From a virus, in IMG/VR virus record IMGVR_UViG_3300027963_000192, positions 1 to 33,565 of that record: a DNA stretch of 33,565 nt. One strand, given 5' to 3'. Position numbers and translations under genes: made by a program. The notes beneath the pieces are model-generated. The model was not told the DNA's origin and did not search any database. It saw only the letters and a program-made list of their open reading frames with translations. Positions 15,473 through 23,208 of this stretch are shown one piece after another. The stretch's first letter is position 1, and the number at the start of each line of letters is the position of its first letter.

Positions 15473-17347
15473 TTAATCAAAAAAGAACATCTGCCACAAG
15501 CGAGAATTTTCAGGAGTCCATCCAAAGTACGCACAGGCACTGTGTAAGTATCCAGCGTTGAATATATACAGGCGATTGTACACATTGCCAATGATGTCAA
15601 CATCTTCAAATGGCGTCTTGTCAAGATTTCTTGCTCCTGACCTAAAACAACGTCCAAACTCAGGATGACTGCGGTGCCGTATGTCTGTGCCTTTGAGTGC
15701 GTGTGTCATGGTGCCCGATTCATGTGGAGCACCTGGTGTGAGATACAACATGGCAGCCCATTTTTGTGTGTCCGCATGATAAACCAAGGGTTCACCTTCG
15801 ATGTTGAACTGGAATCGACCATTCATGCCGTGTGATTCCCAGGCAGTGATTTTCTCTCCCATAATATATTCAAATTCTTCTTTGAGTCCAGGGAATAAAA
15901 ATTGTTTGTAGGTTCTGCTACCAATGTAGGGCTTGCCAGGTCCACTGGGTTCATATTCTTGCTTTAGTGCAAATGCTCGTATGGCATCCGGATCTTGATA
16001 GAAATTGTCCACTACCCAGAACCCTTTCATGTAATCAGGATTGACTATATTGGTTGTGGATCTAGTCCCAACCCGGTGTCGATTGATCACTTCAACCACA
16101 GGCGGTTTAACTGGCTTGGCTGTTGTGGGGAACATGTAATCACCAGCAAATTTCAATCCGTCTGTGCTGTCTACCAAGTGAGCCTGTACGTCTGCACTGA
16201 CCAATTCTGGATGTATCCACCAGTCTTCGTAACTGTGTGTATGATTGTAGGCTATATCGCCAGCCGCTAACACATAACCTTTTGATAGTAAATATTCTCT
16301 TGCTTGATCTCTTATTTTAGTGTCAACATAGTAATCGTGTTCAAACGTGATCACGGCAAATCTATATTGATCAAATGGAATACGTTTTAGTATTTCAAAC
16401 GAGTACGTGGGCGGATCACAATCAATTTGTAGGTAATCCAGATCTCCGGAAAAACCTAGCGTAAGTAGGAATTTTGCATAATCAACCTTGGTGGCATCTA
16501 GACAGAACACAAGATTGTTACGTTTTTCCATAAATTCTGTCACTACCTTTTGATTTATGTCAATACTAACGCCGGTCCAGCCAAACGCAGTTTCCAACAA
16601 GGCCGTGTTGTTGTTTTTAAAAGGTTCTGCACTGCCAATTTCTAAGTAACGCCCGTTACGTTTACCGTTAGTAGCAGACAATACAAACATGTCTTGATAA
16701 CTTTGCGCATGATTCTTTTCAATGGCGTCAATGCCAGCAAACTGTATCCTGGCGTCCAATTGTTTATCTGCTGTATACGGTGTTGTAGTATTGGGCCATC
16801 CAATGCTGCCAAGATTCCTGTTGACTGAATTTAAAAACATTTCGCTCATCCGGTAACTGAACTTTAGATCATGCATGATTTCTCTGGACTGTTCGGTCTG
16901 CCCTACCCACCAGGCAGCTACACCTTTTTCAAATAACAGTCCATAGTATCCAGGATATTGTACATCTGTGGTCAACGGAGGCAAATCAAACTCGCAATTA
17001 CTTAGACCAATGTTGGCCATGGTGTAAGAATCATGCCATTCTTTTTTGACTTCGTGCAAGCGACTCAATAAAAAGTATGCTTCAGGTCTTTTGGGCATGA
17101 GACTGATGGCTTTTTGTAGGATGACTTTTTCTGTGTCGTCTCGAGTTTTTTGTCTTTCAAAACACAAGGCCATTCTTAGCAAGGCTTCGTATTGTTCTAG
17201 ATCGGTTTGTGATCGTTCGGCTGTGCGTAGATAAAAACTGATGGCGGCACCAGTTTGGCCAATTGAATCATATTCGAGACCCAGGTTAAAATTGGCCTGT
17301 GCCGAGTTATAATTCTGTATGTATTCGTGTAGGCGTTGGATCAGCAT
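15473..17347 (-). CDS. Three-domain protein: TPR, FkbM methyltransferase, 2OG-oxygenase-like
   Basis: A 624-aa fusion. Residues 1-190 are TPR-like helical pairs (FNLGLEYDSIGQTGAAISFY, then AYFLLSRLHEVKKEWHDSYT), a protein-binding scaffold. Residues about 215-385 are an FkbM-type SAM methyltransferase: GRYLEIGSAEP (Glu236 in the SAM motif), FGWTGVSIDIN, DYLQIDCDPP and FAVITFEHDYY. Residues about 430-624 resemble a 2OG/Fe(II) oxygenase of the DUF6445 sort: GFWVVDNFYQDPDAIRAFAL, the iron motif H524-A-D526 in YHADTQKWAAMLYL, distal His602 in AGYLHSACAYFG, and Arg616 to bind 2-oxoglutarate. All proposed ligands are present, so it could be active. It begins 1 nt after the upstream stop with AGGAGT. 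The substrate is unknown; fibre or glycan is my inference. Confidence 0.85.
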   Translation of the reverse strand: MLIQRLHEYIQNYNSAQANFNLGLEYDSIGQTGAAISFYLRTAERSQTDLEQYEALLRMALCFERQKTRDDTEKVILQKAISLMPKRPEAYFLLSRLHEVKKEWHDSYTMANIGLSNCEFDLPPLTTDVQYPGYYGLLFEKGVAAWWVGQTEQSREIMHDLKFSYRMSEMFLNSVNRNLGSIGWPNTTTPYTADKQLDARIQFAGIDAIEKNHAQSYQDMFVLSATNGKRNGRYLEIGSAEPFKNNNTALLETAFGWTGVSIDINQKVVTEFMEKRNNLVFCLDATKVDYAKFLLTLGFSGDLDYLQIDCDPPTYSFEILKRIPFDQYRFAVITFEHDYYVDTKIRDQAREYLLSKGYVLAAGDIAYNHTHSYEDWWIHPELVSADVQAHLVDSTDGLKFAGDYMFPTTAKPVKPPVVEVINRHRVGTRSTTNIVNPDYMKGFWVVDNFYQDPDAIRAFALKQEYEPSGPGKPYIGSRTYKQFLFPGLKEEFEYIMGEKITAWESHGMNGRFQFNIEGEPLVYHADTQKWAAMLYLTPGAPHESGTMTHALKGTDIRHRSHPEFGRCFRSGARNLDKTPFEDVDIIGNVYNRLYIFNAGYLHSACAYFGWTPENSRLWQMFFFD

Positions 17348-17348
17348 G

Positions 17349-18353
17349 TTAAACTCCTAGGTATTCTGTTAGCATAGTTTTAGGCATTCTCAATATAAAC
17401 GCACAGTTATCTTGGTAACCAAAGCTCAATAATAAATCATCTTTGAAAAATGCAGCACCACAACAAAATTCAATATCGGCATTCATGAAACTGAATGCAT
17501 CTGTGAATTTTACGATGTTCCACGATCGATCCCAAACTAAAAATCTGTGTTTATAGGTTGCATCTTTTTCACCAGTCTCACTCTTGAACAGATTGACTTC
17601 GTGTATCAAGGCCAGATAGTGATCGCCGTATGGTATCACGTGGCTACTGCCTCTGAAATCGGGTTGTCCGGATATAAATTTACTTTGATCAAGATGCACT
17701 GTTGTTGTAGAGCCGTCTTCGGGATTGAATCGTACTACTTCTGTGGGATTGCTCCATTTGACATAGTGATAGGGCTGATCTATAATAGGCATCCAATTTT
17801 TTTCACAATAGGTAGCATTGGCACCTGGCGCTGGCATCCGTGTGCGTTTGATTTCTCTTACTGCATTGGTTTTGACATTGAGTTCACTGAGTTCCATACG
17901 GCCTTGACCGTTTGTGGTAGTGTCTCGTCGCACACCACTTAGGAATAGTTTATTGTCCCAACGGAATAATCTACCATCTTCAAGCCCAACAAACTCCCAA
18001 ATTGGATCTACGTCTAATTTTGAAGTGTCTATTGTGGTAATCTGATTCAAGGATAGATCGTCATTGACAGTACAATAAAAGTTCCAGGTGCGTAGATTAC
18101 GATCGTTTTCTGGGTGCAGATACTGTAAAGGTCCATATCTGTGTTGAAATTTTTTATTTTCTGAATGATACAAGGTATAATTTACATGTCGTATATTACA
18201 TATCAACTGACCATTGTCCACGTAAATGCTGGGATTCATCAGCCCAGTTCCGTTTGTGAGTTCGGCTGGAATAATTAAGGGATGTATGCTACCACCTTGC
18301 TCAATAGCAGATTTTACCAGGCCTGATTTTTTGATTGTTTGTGAGAGATTCAT
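17349..18353 (-). CDS. Five-bladed beta-propeller, GH130/GH43-like sugar enzyme
   Basis: A 334-aa protein with repeated blade-like segments: GLMNPSIYVDNGQLICNIRH, FVGLEDGRLFRWDNKLFLSG, YCEKNWMPIIDQPYHYVKWS, RGSSHVIPYGDHYLALIHEV and FCCGAAFFKDDLLLSFGYQD. The order NPS, G-x-E-D-G-R, EKNW-x-P, G-S-x-x-H and FGYQDN resembles GH130 glycoside phosphorylases and related five-bladed propellers, in which EDxR and EKNW lie in the active site. It may cleave, phosphorolyse or only bind mannoside-type sugars. There is no signal peptide, so it acts in the infected cell or is carried on the virion. The start is unusual: a 13-bp perfect hairpin ends directly at the ATG. A tight 1-nt gap joins it to the downstream fusion gene. 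Confidence 0.75.
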   Translation of the reverse strand: MNLSQTIKKSGLVKSAIEQGGSIHPLIIPAELTNGTGLMNPSIYVDNGQLICNIRHVNYTLYHSENKKFQHRYGPLQYLHPENDRNLRTWNFYCTVNDDLSLNQITTIDTSKLDVDPIWEFVGLEDGRLFRWDNKLFLSGVRRDTTTNGQGRMELSELNVKTNAVREIKRTRMPAPGANATYCEKNWMPIIDQPYHYVKWSNPTEVVRFNPEDGSTTTVHLDQSKFISGQPDFRGSSHVIPYGDHYLALIHEVNLFKSETGEKDATYKHRFLVWDRSWNIVKFTDAFSFMNADIEFCCGAAFFKDDLLLSFGYQDNCAFILRMPKTMLTEYLGV

Positions 18354-18386
18354 ATACTATCATTTATGACAGCTAAATGATAGTAT
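18354..18386 (-). promoter_or_regulatory. Perfect 13-bp inverted repeat touching a start codon
   Basis: Arms 18354-18366 (ATACTATCATTTA) and 18374-18386 (TAAATGATAGTAT) are perfectly complementary with a 7-base loop. On the minus-strand mRNA the stem ends immediately before the ATG (18353..18351) of the propeller gene, and the U-rich/A-rich stretch of the fibre 3'UTR precedes it. It may terminate fibre transcription or control translation of the propeller gene. Confidence 0.75.
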
Positions 18387-18401
18387 AAATTTTTTGTCTC
18401 T

Positions 18402-21400
18402 TTATGCTCGGCCTACTGCCACTTCAATAATGCCAACTGTTTCGCTGTCATAATCTTGTAGGGCTTTACCAATCAGGCATCCTGGTTGATATACGGAAGG
18501 ATCTAATCGTACAGCCACTCCGGGAATATCACCAGTTACCAAACGATCTCCTTTGGCTATATTGCCTGTGACTTGACACGGCACACGACCAACCAACGCA
18601 ACTGGCACTATATTTTTACCAGATTGAAACGTATTCATCAAGTGAGCTGGTTCTGTACTGACCACGCCAGCCACAGCAGGATTACTCAGTGTAGTACTGA
18701 TTGTGACTTCGTTTGCGCCGCCAAATACCAATACTGTTCCAGGAGCATACTCAAAATCGGCTGCATAACATTCTGCCAAGTCGGCGTATTGTGCTGTGGT
18801 TGCTGTAACCTGAAGCACATTGGTTGCGGCATTGAAGCTGAACGCTGTGGCTGCAGTTCGTATACTTGGAGTGGCCTGTGTTCCAGCACCAGAAACAAAC
18901 ACAGGATAGAATGTGCCAGTGGTGACTGCTGTGGCATTGATTGCTGTACTTGGTCCAGTTGGTCCTTGATTACCTTGATTACCTTGATTACCAGTAGTTC
19001 CTTGATTGCCCTGGTTACCAACGGTACCTTGAGTACCTTGGGTACCAACGGTACCTTGATTGCCCTGATTACCATTATTGCCGTTTGTACCAGCGTTACC
19101 TTGTGTACCAGTGGTGCCTTGATTACCTTGATTACCTTGATTACCCGTGGCGCCTTGAGTACCTGTTGTTCCTTGATTGCCCTGATTGCCCTGATTGCCT
19201 TGGTTACCAACAGTTCCCTGAGCACCAGTAGTTCCTTGGGTACCTGTTGTGCCCTGATTGCCCTGATTGCCTTGGTTACCAACAGTTCCCTGAGCACCAG
19301 TAGTTCCTTGGGTACCTGTTGTACCTTGATTACCTTGGTTACCTTGATTACCAACTGTGCCTTGTGCTCCGGTAGTGCCTTGTGCTCCGGTAGTGCCTTG
19401 GGTGCCGTTTGTGCCTTGGGTACCGGTTGCACCTTGAGTTCCTGTGGTACCTTGAGCGCCAGTTGTGCCTTGTGCACCAACAGTTCCTTGTGTGCCTGTA
19501 GTTCCTTGTGCGCCCGATCCTTGTACTGGGTTGCCGTTGGCGTATTGGAATCCACCAGCCATGACGTTACCGGTCACAGTGACCAGGCCACCTGTGCGTA
19601 TGTTACCACCAATTATGTTGCCAGTTCCAGTTACAACCCCAGATCCAAATAACACATTGCCACCTGTTACGTTTGCTGTAACATTTAAACTGCCCAGTGT
19701 GCCTACTGAGGTAATATTTGTTTGACTTGCAGTCTGTAAAGTACCAGTCAAGTTTGTGGCAGTTATGTTACCAGTACCGCTTACAACCCCTGTGCCAAAT
19801 AACACATTGCCACCAGTGATGTTTGCTGTAACAGCCAAACTGCCTAGTGTGCCCACTGAGGTAATATTTGTTTGACTTGCAGTCTGTAAGGTACCGGTCA
19901 AGTTAGTAGCAAATACATTGCCAGTGCCACTTACAACACCTGTGCCAAATACAACATTGCCACCGGTTACGTTTGCAGTTACGCTGACAGTGGTTCCTGT
20001 ATGAGCGGTTGCTGATATGTTACCGCCTGTGATATTACCGCTTGCACTCAGTATGCCTTGTACCTGCATGCCATTGCTGGCCACCCAGGTGTTGGCAGTA
20101 CTGCTATAGGTTAAGCTGATGAATTCACTACCTGCTGGGCCAACTCCAATGCCACCACCGTTGGCCGCAGTTGCATTGGCTGCATTGTTGGCCATGTTAA
20201 TAGTTAAGTCGTTTGTGGTTATGTTGTTACTGTTGATATAGGTCACGTTACCATTTACAACCAGGTTACCTTGGATAATAACTTCGCCATCAACACTGCC
20301 AGGACTGTTTGGATCAATAACAATGGTATAATTACTTGATGTGATACTGTTACTGGTAATGTCAAATGTACCAATGCGTGCAATGCCGTTTGTGGTCAAA
20401 TTGCCAGCAGTTACGTTGGCTGTCACACTCAAACTACCCAATGTGCCTACACTGGTAATATTAGTTTGACTTGCTGTCTGTAAGGTACCAGTCAAGTTAG
20501 TGGCAAATACGTTGCCTGTACCACTCACAACACCAGTACCAAATCTTACATTGCCGCCAGTGATGTTTGAAGCGGCACTTATTAATCCACCTGTTAATAT
20601 GTTTCCACCGGTTACGTTTGCAGTGACAGCTAAACTGCCCAGTGTACCCACTGAGGTAATATTTGTTTGTGCGGCTGTTTGTAAAGTACCAGTTAGGTTA
20701 GTGGCAAATACATTACCAGTTCCGCTTACAACACCAGAACCAAATATCACATTGCCGCCAGTGATGTTTGAAGCGGCACTTATTAAGCCGCCAGTTAATA
20801 TGTTTCCACCGGTTACGTTTGCAGTGACAGCTAAACTGCCCAGTGTACCCACTGAGGTAATATTTGTTTGTGCGGCTGTTTGTAAAGTACCAGTTAGGTT
20901 AGTGGCAAATACATTGCCAGTTCCACTTACAACACCAGAACCAAATATCACATTGCCACCGGTTATATTTGCAGTGACAGCCAGACTGCCCAGTGTGCCC
21001 ACGCTTGTGATATTTGTTTGACTTGCCGTTTGTAAGGTACCAGTTAGGTTAGTGGCAAATACATTACCTGTACCACTTACTACACCTGCACCAAATATCA
21101 CATTGCCACCAGTGATGTTACCACTGGCACTGATTGATGTTCCCGTTACTGACGCAAATACAAGACTTCCGGTTACACTTATGTTACCACCGTAAATATT
21201 GCCACCAGCACTTACATTATTGCCTGTAAGAAGATTGGCACCAGTTATGTTTCCGCCCACTGATGCTGTGCCACCCGTGGCCAAATTGCCAGCTGTGATG
21301 TTGGCTGTGGCACTTATCAGACCACCTGTTAAAATATTGGCACCAGTTATGTTTCCGCCCACTGATGCTGTGCCACCCGTGGCCAAATTGCCACCTGTGA

Positions 21401-22478
21401 CTGTTGCAGCAACACTGACCAATCCACCAGTTAATAAATTGCCACCTATTATGTTGCCTTGAGCTGTGATTGATCCATCTGTGCGGAGATTTCCAGCGGC
21501 AATGTTGCCCAATGATGTAATGTTACCAGTGGCAGTTACTATTCCACCAGTAATTAAATTTCCAGCAGTGACAGTCCCAGTAACAGATGCCAGTCCAGAT
21601 AAATTCACGCTGGTTGCATTTACGTTTCCGCTTGCACTGATTGTGCCGGCCAATACATTGCCAGCAACACTGACTAGTCCGCCTGTTATAATGTTACCAG
21701 CTGTAACATTGGCTGTGACACTTATCAGGCCACCGGTTAACAAATTTCCACCAGTGATGTTACCACTGGCACTGATTGTAGTGCCAGTCACTGAGGCAAA
21801 TACAAGACTTCCAGTTACACTTATGTTCCCACCGTAAATATTGCCACCAGCACTTACATTGTTGCCTGTGTTGATATTGCCACCAGTAACGTTACCTACA
21901 GCACTGACAGTGTTGGCCGCAATAATGTTGTTACCTGTAACATTGCCAATGACGCTCACTGTTGCGCCAGTTAATTCGCTGTTACCAGGGGTGCCTGACA
22001 GTACTGTGGCACCACCGTCGGGATTGGTCAACACAATACTTGTGGCATTGGCACTGATTGTGGCATTGCCAAGATAGATTGTGTTGCCATTTAGGTATAG
22101 GTCTCTCCATCGATTGGTTGTGTTACCTAAATCTTGAGTGATATTGGCCGCTGGAATCAAGCCAGTTGTAGTAAAGGCCGCAATAGCAGTGCCGCCAACA
22201 GCTACATTAATGTTGCCACCAGATGTGGCTATTGCGACATTTGATGTTCCGTTTTGTATGCTGGTTGTAGCAATACTACTTAACAATGCGCCATTACCTA
22301 GAATATAAGCACCGGTTACATTGCCGGATACGCTGACATTTCCAGCAAGAACGTTACCGCCAGCACTTACATTACCAGCAGTTGCTACGTTGGTTTGGAT
22401 AAGAGTACCAATAATATTATTACCGTAAATATTACCGGTTGCGCTAATTCCCGTGGTTCCGTCAAGTGTAAGTGCCAT
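18402..22478 (-). CDS. Long tail fibre protein with collagen-like stalk (1358 aa)
   Basis: The N-terminus MALTLDGTTGISATGNIYGN is a common start of fibre proteins in marine T4-like phages. Residues about 20-985 are dozens of copies of a 15-20 residue beta-repeat of the form [15 protein letters not shown], interspersed with FATNLTGTLQTASQTNITSV modules. Residues about 987-1175 form a collagen-like Gly-X-Y stalk rich in GTQ, GTT, GAQ and GNQ with almost no proline. The last 125 residues are a distinct globular domain beginning ADLAECYAADFEYAPGTVLV and including NPAVAGVVSTEPAHLMN and VALVGRVPCQVTGNIAKGD, a type seen at the ends of phage fibres and possibly a self-processing or trimerisation domain. 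A late-promoter box lies at 22509..22503, with GGA upstream of the ATG. Confidence 0.88.
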   Translation of the reverse strand: MALTLDGTTGISATGNIYGNNIIGTLIQTNVATAGNVSAGGNVLAGNVSVSGNVTGAYILGNGALLSSIATTSIQNGTSNVAIATSGGNINVAVGGTAIAAFTTTGLIPAANITQDLGNTTNRWRDLYLNGNTIYLGNATISANATSIVLTNPDGGATVLSGTPGNSELTGATVSVIGNVTGNNIIAANTVSAVGNVTGGNINTGNNVSAGGNIYGGNISVTGSLVFASVTGTTISASGNITGGNLLTGGLISVTANVTAGNIITGGLVSVAGNVLAGTISASGNVNATSVNLSGLASVTGTVTAGNLITGGIVTATGNITSLGNIAAGNLRTDGSITAQGNIIGGNLLTGGLVSVAATVTGGNLATGGTASVGGNITGANILTGGLISATANITAGNLATGGTASVGGNITGANLLTGNNVSAGGNIYGGNISVTGSLVFASVTGTSISASGNITGGNVIFGAGVVSGTGNVFATNLTGTLQTASQTNITSVGTLGSLAVTANITGGNVIFGSGVVSGTGNVFATNLTGTLQTAAQTNITSVGTLGSLAVTANVTGGNILTGGLISAASNITGGNVIFGSGVVSGTGNVFATNLTGTLQTAAQTNITSVGTLGSLAVTANVTGGNILTGGLISAASNITGGNVRFGTGVVSGTGNVFATNLTGTLQTASQTNITSVGTLGSLSVTANVTAGNLTTNGIARIGTFDITSNSITSSNYTIVIDPNSPGSVDGEVIIQGNLVVNGNVTYINSNNITTNDLTINMANNAANATAANGGGIGVGPAGSEFISLTYSSTANTWVASNGMQVQGILSASGNITGGNISATAHTGTTVSVTANVTGGNVVFGTGVVSGTGNVFATNLTGTLQTASQTNITSVGTLGSLAVTANITGGNVLFGTGVVSGTGNITATNLTGTLQTASQTNITSVGTLGSLNVTANVTGGNVLFGSGVVTGTGNIIGGNIRTGGLVTVTGNVMAGGFQYANGNPVQGSGAQGTTGTQGTVGAQGTTGAQGTTGTQGATGTQGTNGTQGTTGAQGTTGAQGTVGNQGNQGNQGTTGTQGTTGAQGTVGNQGNQGNQGTTGTQGTTGAQGTVGNQGNQGNQGNQGTTGTQGATGNQGNQGNQGTTGTQGNAGTNGNNGNQGNQGTVGTQGTQGTVGNQGNQGTTGNQGNQGNQGPTGPSTAINATAVTTGTFYPVFVSGAGTQATPSIRTAATAFSFNAATNVLQVTATTAQYADLAECYAADFEYAPGTVLVFGGANEVTISTTLSNPAVAGVVSTEPAHLMNTFQSGKNIVPVALVGRVPCQVTGNIAKGDRLVTGDIPGVAVRLDPSVYQPGCLIGKALQDYDSETVGIIEVAVGRA
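18955..19520 (-). repeat. Collagen-like coding repeat of the 1358-aa fibre
   Basis: In frame, about 60 Gly-X-Y triplets ([15 protein letters not shown]), almost proline-free. Within it a 72-base unit starting near 19191 recurs at 19263 with near-perfect identity and again in variant form toward 19335. Such stalks form trimeric triple helices in phage fibres. Confidence 0.85.
20552..20953 (-). repeat. Two tandem 201-base copies in the 1358-aa fibre gene
   Basis: The block beginning at 20552 recurs at 20753, an offset of 201 bases or 67 codons. About 120 consecutive bases (from 20594) match exactly, and the rest differ at a few third positions. The frame is preserved, as expected for recent unequal recombination inside a repetitive fibre gene. 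Confidence 0.85.
21235..21393 (-). repeat. Pair of exact 57-base repeats, offset 102 bases
   Basis: Positions 21235-21291 and 21337-21393 are identical. The 102-base offset equals 34 codons, so length changes here keep the fibre frame open. Confidence 0.8.
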
Positions 22479-22502
22479 TTTTTCTAATCCTTTTTATCTT
22501 TG

Positions 22503-22509
22503 TATTTAT
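22503..22509 (-). promoter_or_regulatory. T4-type late promoter box (ATAAATA)
   Basis: Minus-strand ATAAATA just after the stop of the Gly-rich gene. The predicted start is near 22497, giving a leader of about 19 nt with AAGGAT before the ATG of the 1358-aa fibre at 22478. Confidence 0.65.
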
Positions 22510-22527
22510 CTGTACGTTAAAAAGTCT

Positions 22528-23208
22528 CTATCCGTAAAAAGTAATACGAACTCGTCCAATGGCACCTGCAGGGTTGACTCCAGCAGTGGCACTACTGGCG
22601 CCTCCGCCGCCGGGTGCTGTGCCGGCTGTGAGCGATGCGCCGCCTGTTCCAGAACCCATCTGTTGTGCGGTGAGGCTCATACCTGTAGTATCTGTTCCGG
22701 CTGTTTGCCCTGACCCTGCTGTGCCGGCACCTGCAATAGTGGCTCCTGCACCAGCACCGCCGCCACCCAGAGAAGTGGCGTTATTACCCACTGCCCCACT
22801 GCCACCATCAGCAGTGGTTGTTCCAATCATTGTGCCTGTAGTGCCGTTGCCTGCCACTCCCGAAGCAGCGTCAGATCCGGGTTGTGCCCGACATCCGGTG
22901 GCCGAGCTCGATGGATTTGCATTGGTACCCACGTTGACCCAACTCAGAGTGCTGGCTGCACCAACTGAATAATACACAATAGTGGTTCCACCGGTGACGT
23001 CAAGATTTATAGTTCTAGCAAAACGACCACCTCCGCCACCAGCTTTGTTGGCATTGGCGGTGGCTCCAAATCCGTTGCCGCCACCGCCAATGGCTTCTAC
23101 AGTGACTCTAGTCGCTCCAACAGGTGCGGTAACGCTGCCAGCACCGGCTGTGGTTATCACTGTCACTTGTGGAAATGCAGGTGTTCCTGCCATTACTTGT
23201 ATGGTCAT
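22528..23208 (-). CDS. Gly-rich tail fibre tip / adhesin-like protein (226 aa)
   Basis: I start this protein at [20 protein letters not shown] (23208), not the in-frame ATG at 23256, because its ATG overlaps the stop of the 865-aa fibre as TAATG, a translational-coupling arrangement. An N-terminal strand-rich part, SVTAPVGATRVTVEAIGGGG, leads to long glycine-rich stretches (KAGGGGGRFAR, SLGGGGAGAGATIAGAG, APGGGGASSATAGV), and it closes with AIGRVRITFYG, the usual end of this Gly-rich family in phage fibres and tip proteins. Glycine-rich loops of this sort form receptor-binding tips in T4-like gp38 adhesins; this protein is not clearly homologous to gp38, but a distal-tip role on the coupled fibre is plausible. 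Confidence 0.8.
   Translation of the reverse strand: MTIQVMAGTPAFPQVTVITTAGAGSVTAPVGATRVTVEAIGGGGNGFGATANANKAGGGGGRFARTINLDVTGGTTIVYYSVGAASTLSWVNVGTNANPSSSATGCRAQPGSDAASGVAGNGTTGTMIGTTTADGGSGAVGNNATSLGGGGAGAGATIAGAGTAGSGQTAGTDTTGMSLTAQQMGSGTGGASLTAGTAPGGGGASSATAGVNPAGAIGRVRITFYG

Noticed and set aside
18686-19555. A minus-strand 289-codon frame with HKELLV-type repeats
   Set aside because: Frame-shifted reading of the same collagen-like stalk; low complexity and without a start signal.
18573-19652. A 359-codon plus-strand open frame rich in Cys, Ser and Leu
   Set aside because: It is the antisense of the collagen-like repeat and adjacent fibre sequence. The composition follows from the complement of Gly-Thr-Gln codons, and there is no ribosome site.
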